64,000 nucleotides of DNA from Opisthocomus hoazin (GCF_030867145.1 NC_134443.1:1240001-1304000); one strand, 5' to 3'. Numbered from the stretch's first letter, positions 35,801 to 47,990 are shown. Numbers and translations are program-made. The notes: generated by a model not told the origin, from the letters alone.

Positions 35801-38800
35801 TTGTCTTTTAGCTGGAGAGATGCTCTCTGTTGCCGAACACTTCCTTGAACAGCAGATGCACCCGACTGTGATCATTGGGGCTTATCGTAAGGCTCTCGAT
35901 GACATGATCAGTATTCTGAAGAAAATTAGGTGAGTGTGGGCTGGTGGGAGTTGGGGAGAAAGGACGCGGGGTTTCTGTATGGCTTGAAGGTGGTTCTTCA
36001 GGGAATCACGTTAGTGAAATATAATTTAATGTAATTGGAGAGAGACTCAATGGGATTATGAATAGATTGTAGCCTGGGGTAATGAGGAGTTTACTGTTTG
36101 GGTTTTCCTTTGTGCCAGCACTGCAGTGGACGTGAACAACAGAGAGATGATGCTTAAAATAATAAAGAGTGCTATAAACACCAAGGCAATAAACCGCTGG
36201 TCTGACTTGGCCTGTAGCATTGCTCTTGACGCTGTTAAGACGGTGGAGTTTGAAGAAAACGGCAGAAAGGAAATTGATATTAAAAAATATGCAAAAGTAG
36301 AAAAGGTGAGTGTGTCCTGAACCACTTCTTGCCTGTGTGCCCCTTTCTTGTTCTGAACTGGTTGTTCCTAGGACGCAGCGGGAAGAATTTTGCGCTGCTG
36401 ATCCGCAGTCTGCAGACATAACCCTTGAAGGTGTTTCAGTCAGTGCTGTCGGCCTTGCGGGTTTGCAGCGAGAACAGAGGCAGTTACTGCAACTGTCTCT
36501 GAGTATTTGCCAAAAAGATCACTGAAGTTGTTTTCAGTGTCCATCTTCCAAACGCGTATTGTGGGGCGATAGGATGGGAGCAGTTTCTCAAGTTCTGCCA
36601 CGGCTTTTCGCTGCATTTTAAGAGCACGCTGACTGAGATTAACTCGGGTTGTGACCTGGATGCATCACGGTTACTTGGGAGAGTTTTCCTTTTCAGTACG
36701 TGGGGTGGATAGTTTCAGGAGCCCAGACACACAGGGTTTCGTAGAGTAGACTGAGTTGCCTCATTTTCCCCCTTTCTTGTGTCAGATTCCGGGGGGTTTC
36801 AGTGAAGACTCGTGTGTTTTGCGTGGAATCATGCTGAACAAAGACGTCACTCATCCCAGGATGCGTCGCCTCATTAAGAATCCACGCATTGTCCTTCTGG
36901 ATTGCTCACTGGAGTACAAGAAAGGAGAGAGCCAGGTAAAGCAAGTCCCGTTAGAGATGTCCGCTACTTTTAGTTTAAGATTAGTAAAGTGAACAAAGCC
37001 AGGCAGTTAAAAGCGTGAGCGGCAAACGGCTCTCTTCGTGTTCTTTCTTTCCGAGACCTTTTGTGTGTAGAGGCCATGGGGTCAGTACCCTGGGGAAAAG
37101 GGGGGAAGGGTGTAGCTGAGGCTGCGGCACTGGCGCTCACTGAAGCTGCCGCAGGGAGTTGTGTACCTAAGTGATGGTGGTCAAGAGTCAAAGAAACATT
37201 TCTGTGCTCTGATTAGCACTAATGTTAAACTGACACAGTCCCACGGTTTATTTGATTGGTATTTTTCGTTGTGTGGTTCTCCTTAACTCTGCCCGGGCAA
37301 TACTGGAGGAGCGAAGGTCAGTCAGGCCAGGGGTCTGCGTCTAGCTCGGTGGAGGGTGGGGAGGAACAGAGCGAGGCCTTTCCACCTCTTTCTCTGCAGA
37401 CTGATATTGAAATAACGCGGGAGGAAGACTTTGCCCGCATCCTGCAGATGGAGGAGGAGTACGTTCAGCAGATTTGCGAGGATCTGGTGAGAGTCAAGCC
37501 AGATCTGGTCATCACAGAAAAAGGAATTTCTGGTAATAACACATGTGATCCTTCTTTGGGTTGAATTCATCTTAATAAGGTCGATGCTGTGTTAAATGCA
37601 CTGTTCAGCATTAAAAAAATACTAAAAACCCCCCCTCACAAACCTGCTTTTTGAACATGACCCTGATTTGGTTTTGGTTCTTAGCTTGCTAGCAAATAGT
37701 TCTACGTTGCAGGCGTTGAAGTTGGTTCTTGAGGTTGCCTTGTGAACGTGGACATTTAGAATAATACTTTGCTTTTCCAGCATTTGGAAACGATACCAAA
37801 GTACAAGTGAGGATGAGTCTAGCACACCATGGAGAGCTGCACTGTAATTTTGCCTTGCAGCTTGGTTGAAGCAGCTATGTTTAGGTTTTTCTTTCCATAA
37901 CCCTTTTTACTTTAAAGACGCAGAAAGCTTGTCACGATACCGCTGATCCATCAATAAAACTGCCCCAACCTGATTTCAGACTTGGCCCAGCACTACCTGA
38001 TGAAAGCCAACATCACCGCGATCCGGAGAGTGCGAAAGACGGACAACAACAGGATCGCCAGGTGAAGGCTGTCCCCTCGCTGGGGCACAGTCCTCGCTGT
38101 CTCTAGCACGGCGTTTCCGCTCTGATCTCGCCCTTTCTCCCCGGCTCTTACCGGGGAGCATCTAACGGGACGGCTGTTTGTGTGGCAGGGCCTGCGGCGC
38201 TCGCGTTGTGAGTCGCACAGACGAGCTGCGGGAGGAGGACGTGGGAACCGGAGCCAGGCTCTTCGAGGTTAAAAAAATAGGCGATGAGTATTTCGCCTTC
38301 ATCACTGATTGCAAAGACCCCAAGGCCTGCACTATCATGCTGCGTGGAGCCAGCAAGGAAATCTTAGCAGTAAGTTATGACGTGTTCTGCCTGTCCTGGC
38401 CACCATCTTGGCGTCGAGAAGTCACTGCTTCGTTTCGAGCAGCTGTTGTGCACAAATGAAGCGAGCACGAGTTCCCTCTGGGTTCTGGAGTGACAAAGAA
38501 ATCCTGTCTTGTGGGGTGAACTGCACAGCGAGGAGAAACCTGTGTCCTGCAGAGGCACCGGCCCCGCAGACTGTGGGCTGTGCGTTCACAGAATCCCAGA
38601 ATGGTCGGGGTTGGGAGGACCCTCTGTGATCCCCCAGCCCAACCCCCTGCCCAAGCAGGGTTACCCAGAGCAGGGGGCACAGCACCGTGTCCAGGGGGGT
38701 TGGAATATCTCCAGAGAAGGAGACTCCACAGCCTCCCTGGGCAGCCTGGGCCAGGGCTCCGTCACCCTCAGAGGGAAGAAGTTCTTCCTCGGCTTCAGCT

Positions 38801-41800
38801 GGAGCTTCCTCTGCTCCAGTTTGTGCCCGTTGTCCCTTGTCCTGTCGCTGGGCACCACTGGGAAGAGCCTGGCCCTGTCCTCCTGACCCCCCCTGCAGAT
38901 ATTGATCGGCATTTCTAAGGTCCCCTCTCAGCCTTCTCTTCTCCAGGCTGAACAAGCCCAGCTCCCTCAGCCTCTCCTCGTAGGAGAGATGTTCCAGTGC
39001 CCTCCTCATCCTCACAGCCCTGCGCTGGACTCTCTCCAGTAGCTCCTCATCTTTCTTGAACTGGGGAGCCCAGCACTGGACCCAGCACTGCAGATGGGGC
39101 CTCACTGGGGCAGAGCAGAGGGGGAGGAGAACCTCCCTGACCTGCTGCCCACACTCCTCATGATGCACCCCAGGATCCCATTGGCTTTCTTGGCACCCAG
39201 GGCACGCTGCTGGCTCATGGTCACCCTGTCGTCCCCCAGCACTCCCAGGTCCACAGAGCTGCTCTCCAGCAGGTCGGCCCCACGAGCAGTAAACCTCTGC
39301 TTTTCTGCCTGTTGCAGGAGGTGGAGCGCAACCTTCAGGACGCCATGCAGGTGTGTCGCAACGTCCTCGTCGACCCGCAGCTGGTGCCTGGCGGGGGAGC
39401 GACCGAAATGGCCGTTTCCCACGCGCTGACGGAGAAGTCCAAAGGCATGACGGGGGTGGAGCAGTGGCCCTACCGTGCGGTAGCCCAGGCTCTGGAAGTG
39501 ATTCCCCGAACGCTGATCCAGAACTGCGGCGCCAGCACCATCCGTGTGCTGACCTCACTCAGGGTAAGGCGTGGGGCACGGGGCCGGCTGGAGAGATTCC
39601 GCTCCTTCCCGCCATGTCCCAGCCCTCGGATCAGTTGTCCTTCCATAGCAGCACCCATGGGGTGCAGCTTTTCAGCAGCTGCAGCAGCTTTGTGGTTAAA
39701 GGAACCCCGTGTTGAAGTGACCGATCCGTTGAGGGGGATGGAGAGGTTGTCGTTAGGTTTTGTGCATTAGCTGGGCGGCAGACATTTTTACTGAAGCTTT
39801 ATAGAACCATAGAATGGTTTGGGTTGGAAGGGACCTTGAAGATCATCTGGTTCCAACCCCCCCTGCCATGAGCAGGGACATCTTGCACCAGCCCAGGGTG
39901 CTCAGAGCTCCATCCAACCTGGCGTTGAACCCTGCCAGGGAGGGGGCAGCCACAGCTTCTCTGGGCAGCCTGGGCCAGGGCCTCACCACCCTCACGGGGA
40001 AGAATTTCTTCCCAATATCTCACCTCAATCTGCCCTCTGTTAGTTTAGAGCCGTTCCCCCTTGTCCTATCACTGCACCCCCTTGTGAAAAGCCCCTCTCC
40101 ATCCTTCCTGTCGGCCCCTCCAGGCACTGGCAGCTGCTCTGAGGTCACCCCGGGGCCTTCTCTGCTCCAGGCTGAGCAGCCCCAGCTCCCTCAGCCTGTC
40201 CTCGGAGGAGAGGTGCTCCAGCCCTCAGATGATCTTCGTGCCCTCCTCCAGCCCCACTCCAACACATCCCCGTCCTTCTGGTGTTGGGGGCTCCAGAGCT
40301 GGACGCAGGGCTCCAGGTGGGGTCTGACGAGAGCGGAGTCCAGGGGCAGAATCCCCTCCCTCGCCCTGCTGCCCACGCTGCTCTGGATGCAGCCCAGGTT
40401 ACGCTCGGCTTTCTGGGCTGCGAGCACACGTTGCCGGCTCCTGTTGAGCTTCTCACCCACCAGTACCCCCAAGTCCTTGTCCTCAGGGCTGCTCTCGAGC
40501 TGCTCCCCGCCCAGCCTGTCCTTGTGTTTGGGGTGGCCCCGACCCATGGGCAGGACCTTGCCCTTGGCCTTGTTGAACGTCATGCGGCTCACGCAGGCCC
40601 AGCTCTCCAGCCTGGCCAGGTCCCTCTCAATTCGAAAGCAGGAAGATGGAATTAAGTTATTAAGCTATATAGAAGGTACTGGAGTTTAAAAAAACCAAAT
40701 TTTGATGTCAAAATGAAAATCTTCCTCTGAGGTTAGATTGGATGGTGTGAGAGAGAGTATCTCCAAGTCTGACTCCCGATACAGTGGCTTCAGGGGTGCC
40801 AGCGACACGTCCTTGTGTGAACTCCAAACCTGAGATGATTCCGGTGACCTTTGACTGCTGTCCTGAGCCGGTGGCAGTCGGCGTTTCAGCAGGCGGGTTC
40901 GCTGTCTGACGCGCGTGGGGCTGACCTGTCCCTCCGCTCGCAGGCGAAGCACACGCAGGAGGGCAGCCAGACGTGGGGGGTGAACGGCGAGACCGGAGCC
41001 TTAGCCGACATGAAGGACCTGGGGATCTGGGAGCCGCTGGCGGTCAAACTGCAGACCTACAAAACGGCCGTGGAGGTGAGGAGCGAGGCGGGGGGAGCGT
41101 GAGAGCCTCTGTACCCCATCTCTGGGCGAGGGGAGCGTTGTGTGAACGCTGTGGGATGTTTGGGCGAGCTCCGCAGCCCCAGCGTGGTGCGTCCCAGCGT
41201 TCCCCCTCGCTAACAGAATCACAGAATATTGGGGGTTGGGAGGGCCCTCTGGGGATCCCCCAGCCCAGCCCCCTGCCCAAGCAGGGTCACCCACAGCAGG
41301 CTGCACAGCACCGCGGCCAGGCGGGGCTGGAATATCTCCAGAGAAGGAGACTCCACAGCCCCTCTGGGCAGCCTGGGCCAGGGCTCCGTCACCCTCAGAG
41401 GGAAGAAGTTCTTCCTCGGGTTCAGCTGGAGCTTCCTCTGCTCCAGTTTGTGCCCGTTGCCCCTTGTCCTGTTGCTGGGCACCACTGGAAAGAGCCTGGC
41501 CCCGTCCTCCTGACCCCCCCCTGCAGATATTTATAAACATTTCTAAGGTCCCCTCGCAGCCTTCTCTTCTCCAGGCTGAACAAGCCCAGTTCCCTCAGCC
41601 TCTCCTCGGAGGAGAGATGCTCCAGTGCCCTCCTCATCCTCGTAGCCCTGCGCTGGGCTCTCTCCAGTAGCTCCTCATCTTTCCTGAACTGGGGAGCCAG
41701 AACTGGACTCTCTCCAGTAGCTCCTCGTCTTTCTTGAACTGGGGAGCCGTGTGATGGTGAGGGATGTAATGCCTGGCTTCGCGGTTGATTTTTTTGATCC

Positions 41801-42373
41801 CGTGGCTACAAACTTCTCATGTTCCATCCCACCTTCGTCTGCCAACTGCACAGCTTTGTGAGTCTGGCGAGGACGGAGGGATGGAGCCTTTCAGTGCCAG
41901 CACCCTGCTGGGATCCAGCTAGTGGGTGGCCCTGGGAGCGGCTGCCCCGTGCATCGTCTGCCCGGCCTTGCACCCGCTGCCCTCCCCCTGCCAAAAGACC
42001 CCGCTCTCAGCTTCCCTCGCAGCTGTTGGGCCACAGGTGGCTGCTTCTGGGGACGCTCTGTCCTGTTCTTGGGGGTCAGCTGGGAGTAATTGGTGTCCCC
42101 TTTCCCGTGGGGTGTCTGTGCTGGGTGCTGGAGCCACCGGCTGCTCCCCACTGCCTGGGCTGGGCACCGTGTCCTCCCCGCAGAGAGTTCTTGGGGGTGA
42201 AAGCCGCCGCGTAGAGGGGATTCTGTTCTGGTCTGACTAAACCTGGGCGCGGGGTCTCTCCCCAGACTGCGGTTCTCCTCCTCCGCATTGACGACATTGT
42301 TTCGGGGCACAAAAAGAAGGGCGAGGAGCAGAGCAAGCAGCCCCCCGCCGCGCCGGAGCCGGCCCAGGACTGA
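32821..42373 (+). CDS. CCT3: T-complex protein 1 subunit gamma (TRiC/CCT subunit 3)
   Basis: CCT3 is one of eight paralogous subunits of the cytosolic group II chaperonin that folds actin, tubulin and many other proteins using ATP. Fourteen coding exons: 32821-32851, 33935-33996, 34492-34542, 34638-34700, 35335-35431, 35812-35929, 36119-36305, 36786-36935, 37400-37532, 37980-38061, 38189-38369, 39318-39563, 40944-41075 and 42266-42373. They total 1,641 bp, or 546 residues; human has 545. All introns are GT-AG. Visible motifs are the ATP-site GDGTTS after EEV in exon 5, GGI in [20 protein letters not shown] (exon 4), [11 protein letters not shown] (exon 12), and [13 protein letters not shown] with [19 protein letters not shown] (exon 13). 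The start is an ATG-ATG pair; either gives the same protein apart from one Met. Introns 11, 12 and 13 each contain a CR1. GLMP follows in tandem 200 bp after the poly(A) signal. Confidence 0.99.
34994..35043 (+). mobile_element. Tiny CR1 3' tail in a CCT3 intron
   Basis: About 50 bp: GATGATCTTTAAGGTCCCTT, then CCAACC and a terminal ATTCTGCCATTCTATG. This is the last 50 bases of a CR1 element. Confidence 0.75.
38587..39275 (-). mobile_element. CR1 LINE 3' fragment in CCT3 intron 11
   Basis: It opens with CACAGAATCCCAGAATGGTC, the complement of the CR1 terminus, and runs back through the complement of the reverse-transcriptase end. It is antisense to CCT3 and ends about 40 bp before exon 12 at 39318, so the insertion comes very close to that acceptor. 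The 378-residue antisense ORF across it is mainly CR1 protein relic. Confidence 0.92.
39800..40625 (-). mobile_element. CR1 LINE 3' fragment in CCT3 intron 12
   Basis: It begins ATAGAACCATAGAATGGTTT on the plus strand (complement of the CR1 end) and extends about 0.8 kb back into the reverse transcriptase. It is close to the copies at 30330 and 45673. The 291-residue plus-strand ORF here is the reverse reading of this element and not a gene. Confidence 0.92.
41214..41747 (-). mobile_element. CR1 LINE 3' fragment in CCT3 intron 13, with a short internal duplication
   Basis: It begins ACAGAATCACAGAATATTGG and runs back through the complement of the CR1 3' UTR and ORF end. Near its far end about 45 bp are repeated in tandem: the block CTCTCCAGTAGCTCCTC occurs at about 41660 and again at about 41711, each followed by GAACTGGGGAGCC. 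The duplication is not seen in the sister copies. Confidence 0.9.
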
Positions 42374-42607
42374 GGCGTCGAGGCACCGCGGGGAAGGAGC
42401 GGCCGCCTGCGCCTCGCCGCTGGGACGAGCTGCGGGAAGCGACCGCGGCCGAGCAGCACAAACGTGTGTCCGGGGGAGGGATGGGGGGGGGGAAACGCGG
42501 AGGTGAGGAGGGGGCTGCTGTGCCCCCCCAAGTGCCGCTGCTCGAGGGGGAGATGCTGAGGCCGGATTGAAGCCGCGGGGCTGTGACTTGGTGCCGTTTG
42601 CCTCAAA

Positions 42608-42613
42608 AATAAA
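42608..42613 (+). terminator. CCT3: CCT3 poly(A) signal
   Basis: AATAAA lies 235 bp after the CCT3 stop, followed by a GT-rich stretch (TTTCTGTCTGTCGG). The GLMP start codon is only 224 bp further on. Confidence 0.85.
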
Positions 42614-42810
42614 CCGCGGCGTTTCTGTCTGTCGGCATTTCCGTCTGTCCGAGCCTTGGCTACAGGCTGGGGGGGAGAGGGAAGGGAGACGGAACGATGC
42701 GGGATCCCCGTCCCGCGGCCGCTGACGCGATCGTTTCCACCCCCAAAAGTCCTTCCGGAGGGCGGCGGCCCCTTTAAGAAGCTGCGCGGGCCCTTGGAGG
42801 TGCAGGCGCG

Positions 42811-42820
42811 GTCACGTGAT
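42811..42820 (+). promoter_or_regulatory. GLMP: CLEAR-type E-box (TFEB/TFE3) in the GLMP promoter
   Basis: GTCACGTGAT matches nine of ten bases of the CLEAR palindrome GTCACGTGAC that TFEB binds in lysosomal gene promoters. It lies 17 bp before the GLMP ATG, so close to the transcription start. The fit of motif and gene function supports the call; binding is inferred. Confidence 0.65.
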
Positions 42821-42836
42821 CGGGCGGGATCCCAAC

Positions 42837-45800
42837 ATGGCCGCTCGGGCGCTGCCGGTGCTGGCGGTGCTGCTGGCGGCGGGGAGCGGCCGGCGGGTGA
42901 GCGGGGGGGGGGGGGCCGGGGGGGCACCGGCGGTCGGCCCACTGCCGGGGGGGGGGGGTCCGGGCTTGGCAACGGGACGCCCCGGGGGCCTCGTCCCGCC
43001 GGGAGCTGCGGGGGGGGGGGAGAAGGGGGGGACTGCCCCGCGGATCCCGACCCCCCGAGCTGGAGGTGGCCCCCGCGGGTCCCCCCACCTCCGTCCCGGT
43101 GCCACCCACCTCCGGGCTGTGCCCTGACCCGGCGGGAGCAGCGGGGCTGCAGGCAGGGAAGCCGCCGGGTGGGCAATGCGGGGGGCTTCGAGGCCTGGGA
43201 AGCCCTTGGGTGGGCAACGTGCGGGGCTTTGACGCCTGCGGAGCCCCGAGATGAGCCCTGGCCCCAGCGTGCGGAACCGTCGCGCTGCGGTGGGTGCGAC
43301 CGAGACCCCCGCCAGCCCCCCGTCCCTCGGCAGGTGTCGATGCAGTACAACCCCGGCTGGAACGGCTCCTCCGTCAACCTGCTCCACGTGCGGGCGGAGG
43401 GGCCCGGCGACACCCTGCACTACGTCTGGAGCAGCACCGGGGCGCCCGCGGTGCTGCTGCTGGCTACGGGCGGCCGGAGCAGCACACTGCGTGTCGACTG
43501 GCCCCGGCTGCTCTCCCCGGCTCCCGCGGGCGCCGTCTGGATCGACCCTCCCAGCAGCGTTGTCTACGCCGCTGCTGTTGTCTTCACCAAGGTAATCGCT
43601 GAGGAAGGCGGCCCGGCCCCGGGCGAGCTGCCCCGCGGCGGAGGGGACGCGGGGTCTGGCGTGGCTGAACGTGGGCCAGCAGCGTGACCGGGTGGGCAAC
43701 AGCATCTGGGCTTGGATCAGGAATGGGGTGGGCAGCGGGAGCAGGGCAGGGATCGTGGTGAGGCCGCCCCTCGAGTGCTGCGCTCAGCTCCGGGCCCCTC
43801 ACTCCCAGCAGGACATGGAGGGGCTGGAGCGTGGCCAGAGCAGGGCAGCCAGGCTGGGGAGGGGGCTGGAGGAGAACAAGTCCCATGAGGAGCGGCTGAG
43901 GGAGCTGGGGCTGCTCCGGCTGGAGAAGAGGAGGCTGAGGGGAGACCTCATGGCTCTCTGCAGCTCCCTGACAGGAGGGGGGAGCGAGGGGGGGTTGGTC
44001 TCTGCTCCCCAGTAACCAGCGACAGGACGAGAGGAAACGGCCTCGAGCTGCGTCAGGGGAGGTTCAGATTGGAGATTGGGGAAAATTTAGTTACTGAAAT
44101 CATGCTCAGGTGTTGGCTCAGGCTGCCCAGGGCGGTGGGGGAGTCCCCATCCCTGGAGGGGTTCAAACACCGTGTGGATGTGGCACCTGGGGACACGGTT
44201 TCGCAGGCGTGGGGGTGTTGGGGTGACGGTTGGACTCGATGCCCTTTGAGGTCTTTCCCAGCCTTGATGATGATTCTGTGACTGGGGCAGAGCAGCTTGG
44301 TCGGCCGCTTTCCCCGCCGTGGCAGAGCGGTCCCCGTGTGTCTCCTGCTCTGGGGGTCTCTGTCTTGAGCTGTGATGGTGCCTTGAGACGTTGGGGCAAG
44401 GCCGCTCGCTTTGGGTCCCCTTCCTGTCCCTGGTGGCAGCGGCAGCCTGGGGACCGTAGCACAACGCGGTGGTGTCCGCAGCAGCTGCTCGTGGCTCCCG
44501 GCCCCTCTCCTCTTCCTTCTCCCAAGGTGTTTGAGTACAGCGAGGCCGAAACGCCGGAAGAGCTCTTCTACCCCACGTACGACCTGGCTGACTTCTCCTG
44601 GGACAGCATCAACCGCACCCTCAACCACACGGCCCTGACGGCCGAGTTCACTGGCGTCCCGGCCACCGACCCCAGCGGCAGCTTCTCCAACGGGAGCCTG
44701 GCGTTCCGGGTAGGTCCCTGGGCGCATCCGCTGCCCCGGGGTGCTACAGCGAGAACACAGTGAACGTGCCACCCAAAGCACCTTCTAGAGAGGGAATGGT
44801 GCTCCTTGGTGTCCCTGCTGGTGACGGCGCTGTCCCTCCGACCCGTGTCCCCCGCAGGTGACAGCCTACGAGGCCGGTGGCCGTGATGGGCCCCTGCCCA
44901 GCCTCCTGCACACGGCCAACAGCTCTAAAGTGGAGTTTGTCCTGGCCGGGGTGGCTCCGCGGGGCAACGGCTCCCGCTTCGTGCTGGAGGTGGCCACGGT
45001 GGAGGAGACCGGAGCGGCGCAGAAGCTGCGCTCGGCCCGCTCCATCGACGACGAGTACACTCCCACCATCTTCGAGGTGAGCGTGGGGCGAGCACCGCGC
45101 TTGGGGACGTCCCGTGCTGCAGGATCGAGGCGGGAGGGGGGAGCTGGGGCTCCCCACCACGGCACGGGGACCGTCTCCCGTCCTCCCTTCACCGCCCGTC
45201 GCTCTCCCTCCCTCCCCCAGATGCTCTCCCTGGTAGCCGAGTCCCGAAACGACAGCTCCGCGCTCAGCTTCCTGCAGTGGAAGGCGACGGCCTACGGCTC
45301 GCGGACGCCCAGGCGCGAGGACAACATCCAGTGCCGGGCGCACGGCCTTCAAGCAGCCAACTGGACCCTGCCCGCATCCAGCCTCGTCCGTGCCTACTTT
45401 GGGGAGGGCGCGGGCAGCGCCTACACCGTCAGCGCCCTCAATATCTCCTTTGGCGGAGAGGATGGCAAGGTTTACCAGGAGAAGCGCTACCTGAGCTGGT
45501 GAGGGGGGTCCCTTTGCGCGTGAAATGACGCTCTCCCAGCCGCTGGTAACTTGCGGTTTGGGGAACGGCGGGGCTGGAGGGCGGCTCTGTTTAATAATTG
45601 TTTCTTTTCAAAAGTCTGCGTTTTCCGGTGATCCCGTAGCGAGGCGTTTTCGCAGTTTATAGCAGCCTCTTTTTATGGAGCACCTCTCCTCCGAGGACAG
45701 GCTGAGGGAGCTGGGGCTGCTCAACCTGGAGCAGAGAAGGCCCCGGGGTGACCTTAGAGCAGCTGCCAGTGCCTGGAGGGGCCGACAGGAAAGATGGAGA

Positions 45801-46429
45801 GGGGCTTTTCACAAGGAGGTGCAGTGATAGGACAAGGGGGAACGGCTCTAAACTAACAGAGGGCAGATTGAGATGAGATATTGGGAAGAAATTCTTCCCC
45901 GTGAGGGTGGTGAGGCCCTGGCCCAGGCTGCCCAGAGAAGCTGTGGCTGCCCCCTCCCTGGCAGGGTTCAAGGCCAGGCTGGATGGAGCTCTGAGCACCC
46001 TGGGCTGGTGGAAGATGTCTCTGCTGATGGCAGGGGGTTGGAACCAGATGATCTTCAAGGTCCCTCCCAACCCAACCCATTCTCTGATTCCATGATTTCC
46101 TCGCCTTCCCCCAGTCTGGGAGACCCTCTCCTGCCCCATGGGGGATCCTGCCAGGACATCTCGACCCGACGCTATCGGGGTAGAAAGCCGCAGCCGTTCC
46201 ACCCGTGGGACAGAGCTGATCCCCAGCTCCAGGGCTGATTTCCCGCACCCCCTCCCGCAGGTCGGCGCTGCTGGGCTTCGGGCAGCCCCCCAAGGACACC
46301 TTCTCCCCCCTTGTCATCTCCATCATGGCCGTGGCGCTGGGCACCCCCGTGGCGATGCTCCTGGTGGGCAGCTGCGTGGTCCTCGTTGCCCAGAGGAACC
46401 GCTACTCCGAGTACGAGCCCATCAACTGA
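42837..46429 (+). CDS. GLMP: Glycosylated lysosomal membrane protein
   Basis: GLMP is a heavily glycosylated single-pass lysosomal membrane protein; it protects and escorts the lysosomal transporter MFSD1. Six coding exons: 42837-42896, 43334-43591, 44527-44709, 44858-45076, 45221-45498 and 46261-46429. They total 1,167 bp, or 388 residues (human about 406), all GT-AG. Parts in order: a short signal peptide (MAARALPVLAVLLAAGSG), a luminal domain with many N-X-S/T sequons (NGS, NRT, NHT, NSS, NDS, NWT and NIS), a membrane span (VAMLLVGSCVVLVA), and a short tail NRYSEYEPIN. The tail's YEPI fits the tyrosine-based YXX-phi lysosomal sorting motif. Upstream in-frame ATG at 42816 would add seven residues; 42837 better fits a signal peptide. 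Introns 2 and 5 each contain a CR1. It is tandem to CCT3 and convergent with TMEM79. Confidence 0.97.
43690..44281 (+). mobile_element. CR1 LINE 3' fragment in GLMP intron 2
   Basis: It contains GGAGAAGAGGAGGCTGAGGG, AGGCTGCCCAGGGCGG and GATGATTCTGTGAC. It belongs with the copy at 21411 in the more diverged, older-looking class of this window. Confidence 0.88.
45673..46097 (+). mobile_element. CR1 LINE 3' fragment in GLMP intron 5
   Basis: It starts in the CR1 ORF end (GGAGCACCTCTCCTCCGAGG) and ends CATTCTCTGATTCCATGATT. It is nearly the same sequence as the copies at 30330 and 39800. Confidence 0.9.
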
Positions 46430-47263
46430 GCGGGACGGTCCCTGCAGAGACCTCTGGGATCCTTCTTGTCGCCAGGAAAGGCCCGCGGCTGCGGCAGGGG
46501 CTCCAGCGCCTGCGCTCCCCTCTCTGTGCTCCCCTCCGTCGCTGCGGTCCGGGCTCCGAGGGGATCGGGGCGACATTTGCAGCAGTTCCTGCCGTAACAC
46601 GTCCCTCTGTCCCGCTCCCTCCCGCTGCCCGGATCCTGCGTCCGATCATGCTTCTTCCTCTGGATTTTCAGTCCGCAAAGGGAAGCGACGGGGGAAGTTG
46701 GTCAGGGTTGCCTTCAGCCGCGGGAAGATCCTCCTCCTCCTCCTTCAAGGGATCAAACCACTGTTCCCTACCTGCAGCCAAGCAGCAGCCGGGACCGGCT
46801 GTGCCCTGTCCTGTGCCACCTCCAGAGTCTCTCGGGTGGCTCCAACCCCGCAGCAGGGCTGCAGGACAGGGCTGGGGACCAGTACTCGCTCCTGCCGGCG
46901 CGCGGGGAGCCTGGCTGCTTCTCCCTGGGCTGGGGGTGTCCCAGAACGGCTCCGCTCAACCCAGCTGGGCTTCACCGACTCCTCAACCCCCAGCAGGCGC
47001 TTTCGGCTGTGCTTGGCCTCGGGGAGGGCCGCTGCTACGAGAGGGAATCCCAGTGCCGCTTCGCTGCAGGTGCTTGAGCTCGGGTCCGTGCCGGGAAGGG
47101 CGGCTGCAGCCTTGCTTGCGGTTAGCTGCGGCTCTGCGGGGCTGGCAGCTGCTCGAAGCCACGGGGTAAGAGGGGCTGCGGCTGCTCGGGGGCTGCAGAG
47201 GTGCCGCGTCACTTGAGGGGTGCTGGGTTTCTGCGTTCTCCATCACCGAGTTGTCTTTGACCA

Positions 47264-47269
47264 AATAAA
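47264..47269 (+). terminator. GLMP: GLMP poly(A) signal
   Basis: AATAAA lies 835 bp after the GLMP stop. The 3' UTR is GC-rich, and no earlier canonical hexamer was seen. Confidence 0.75.
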
Positions 47270-47384
47270 GTGGATTTCTACGAGCAGTTTGCTGTAGAAA
47301 CGCTGCACTAGGGGCGAGAGCGAGGAGAGCAGCTCTTGGGCCTCGCAGGAATTAAAGGGCAGGAGCAAAGGTACAAAAACACGC

Positions 47385-47990
47385 CTGGGAGAGGCCAGTG
47401 GTCTCCTGGGGTGCATTAGGAGGAGTGTGGGCAGCAGGTCGAGGGAGGGTCTCCTCCCCCTCTGCTCTGCCCTGGGGAGGCCCCATCTGCAGTGCTGTGT
47501 CCAGTGCTGGGCTCCCCAGTTCAAAAAAGATGAGGAGCTACTGGAGAGTCCAGTGGAGGGCTACAAGGATGAGGAGGGGACTGGAGCATCTCTGCTGCGA
47601 GGAGAGGCTGAGGGAGCTGGGCTTGTTCAGCCTGGAGAAGAGAAGGCTGCGAGGGGACCTTAGAAATGCCTCTAAATATCTGCAGGGGGGGTCAGGAGGA
47701 CGGGGCCAGGCTCTTTGCAGTGGTGCCCAGCAACAGGACAAGGGGCAACGGGCACAAACTGGAGCAGAGGAAGCTCCAGCTGAACCCGAGGAAGAACTTC
47801 TTCCCTCTGAGGGTGACAGAGCCCTGGCCCAGGCTGCCCAGAGGGTTGGGGAGTCTCCTTCTCTGGAGATATTCCAGCCCCCCTGGCCGCGGTGCTGTGC
47901 CCCCTGCTCTGGGTGACCCTGCTTGGGCAGGGGGTTGGGCTGGGGGATCCCCAGAGGGCCCTCCCAACCCCCCCATGCTGGGACTCTGTG
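47385..47990 (+). mobile_element. CR1 LINE 3' fragment between GLMP and TMEM79
   Basis: It has the same class of sequence as the copies at 27678 and 57703, ending CCCATGCTGGGACTCTGTG. It sits in the gap between the two convergent genes. Confidence 0.9.

Noticed and set aside
38422-39558. A 378-codon minus-strand ORF
   Set aside because: It joins CR1 protein relic with sequence antisense to CCT3 exon 12, so it is not a host gene.
39814-40689. A 291-codon plus-strand ORF
   Set aside because: It is the reverse reading of a CR1 element in a CCT3 intron.
42076-43413. A 445-codon minus-strand ORF opposite the CCT3 end and GLMP start
   Set aside because: It is antisense to real exons of CCT3 and GLMP and its composition is that of GC-rich shadow sequence.
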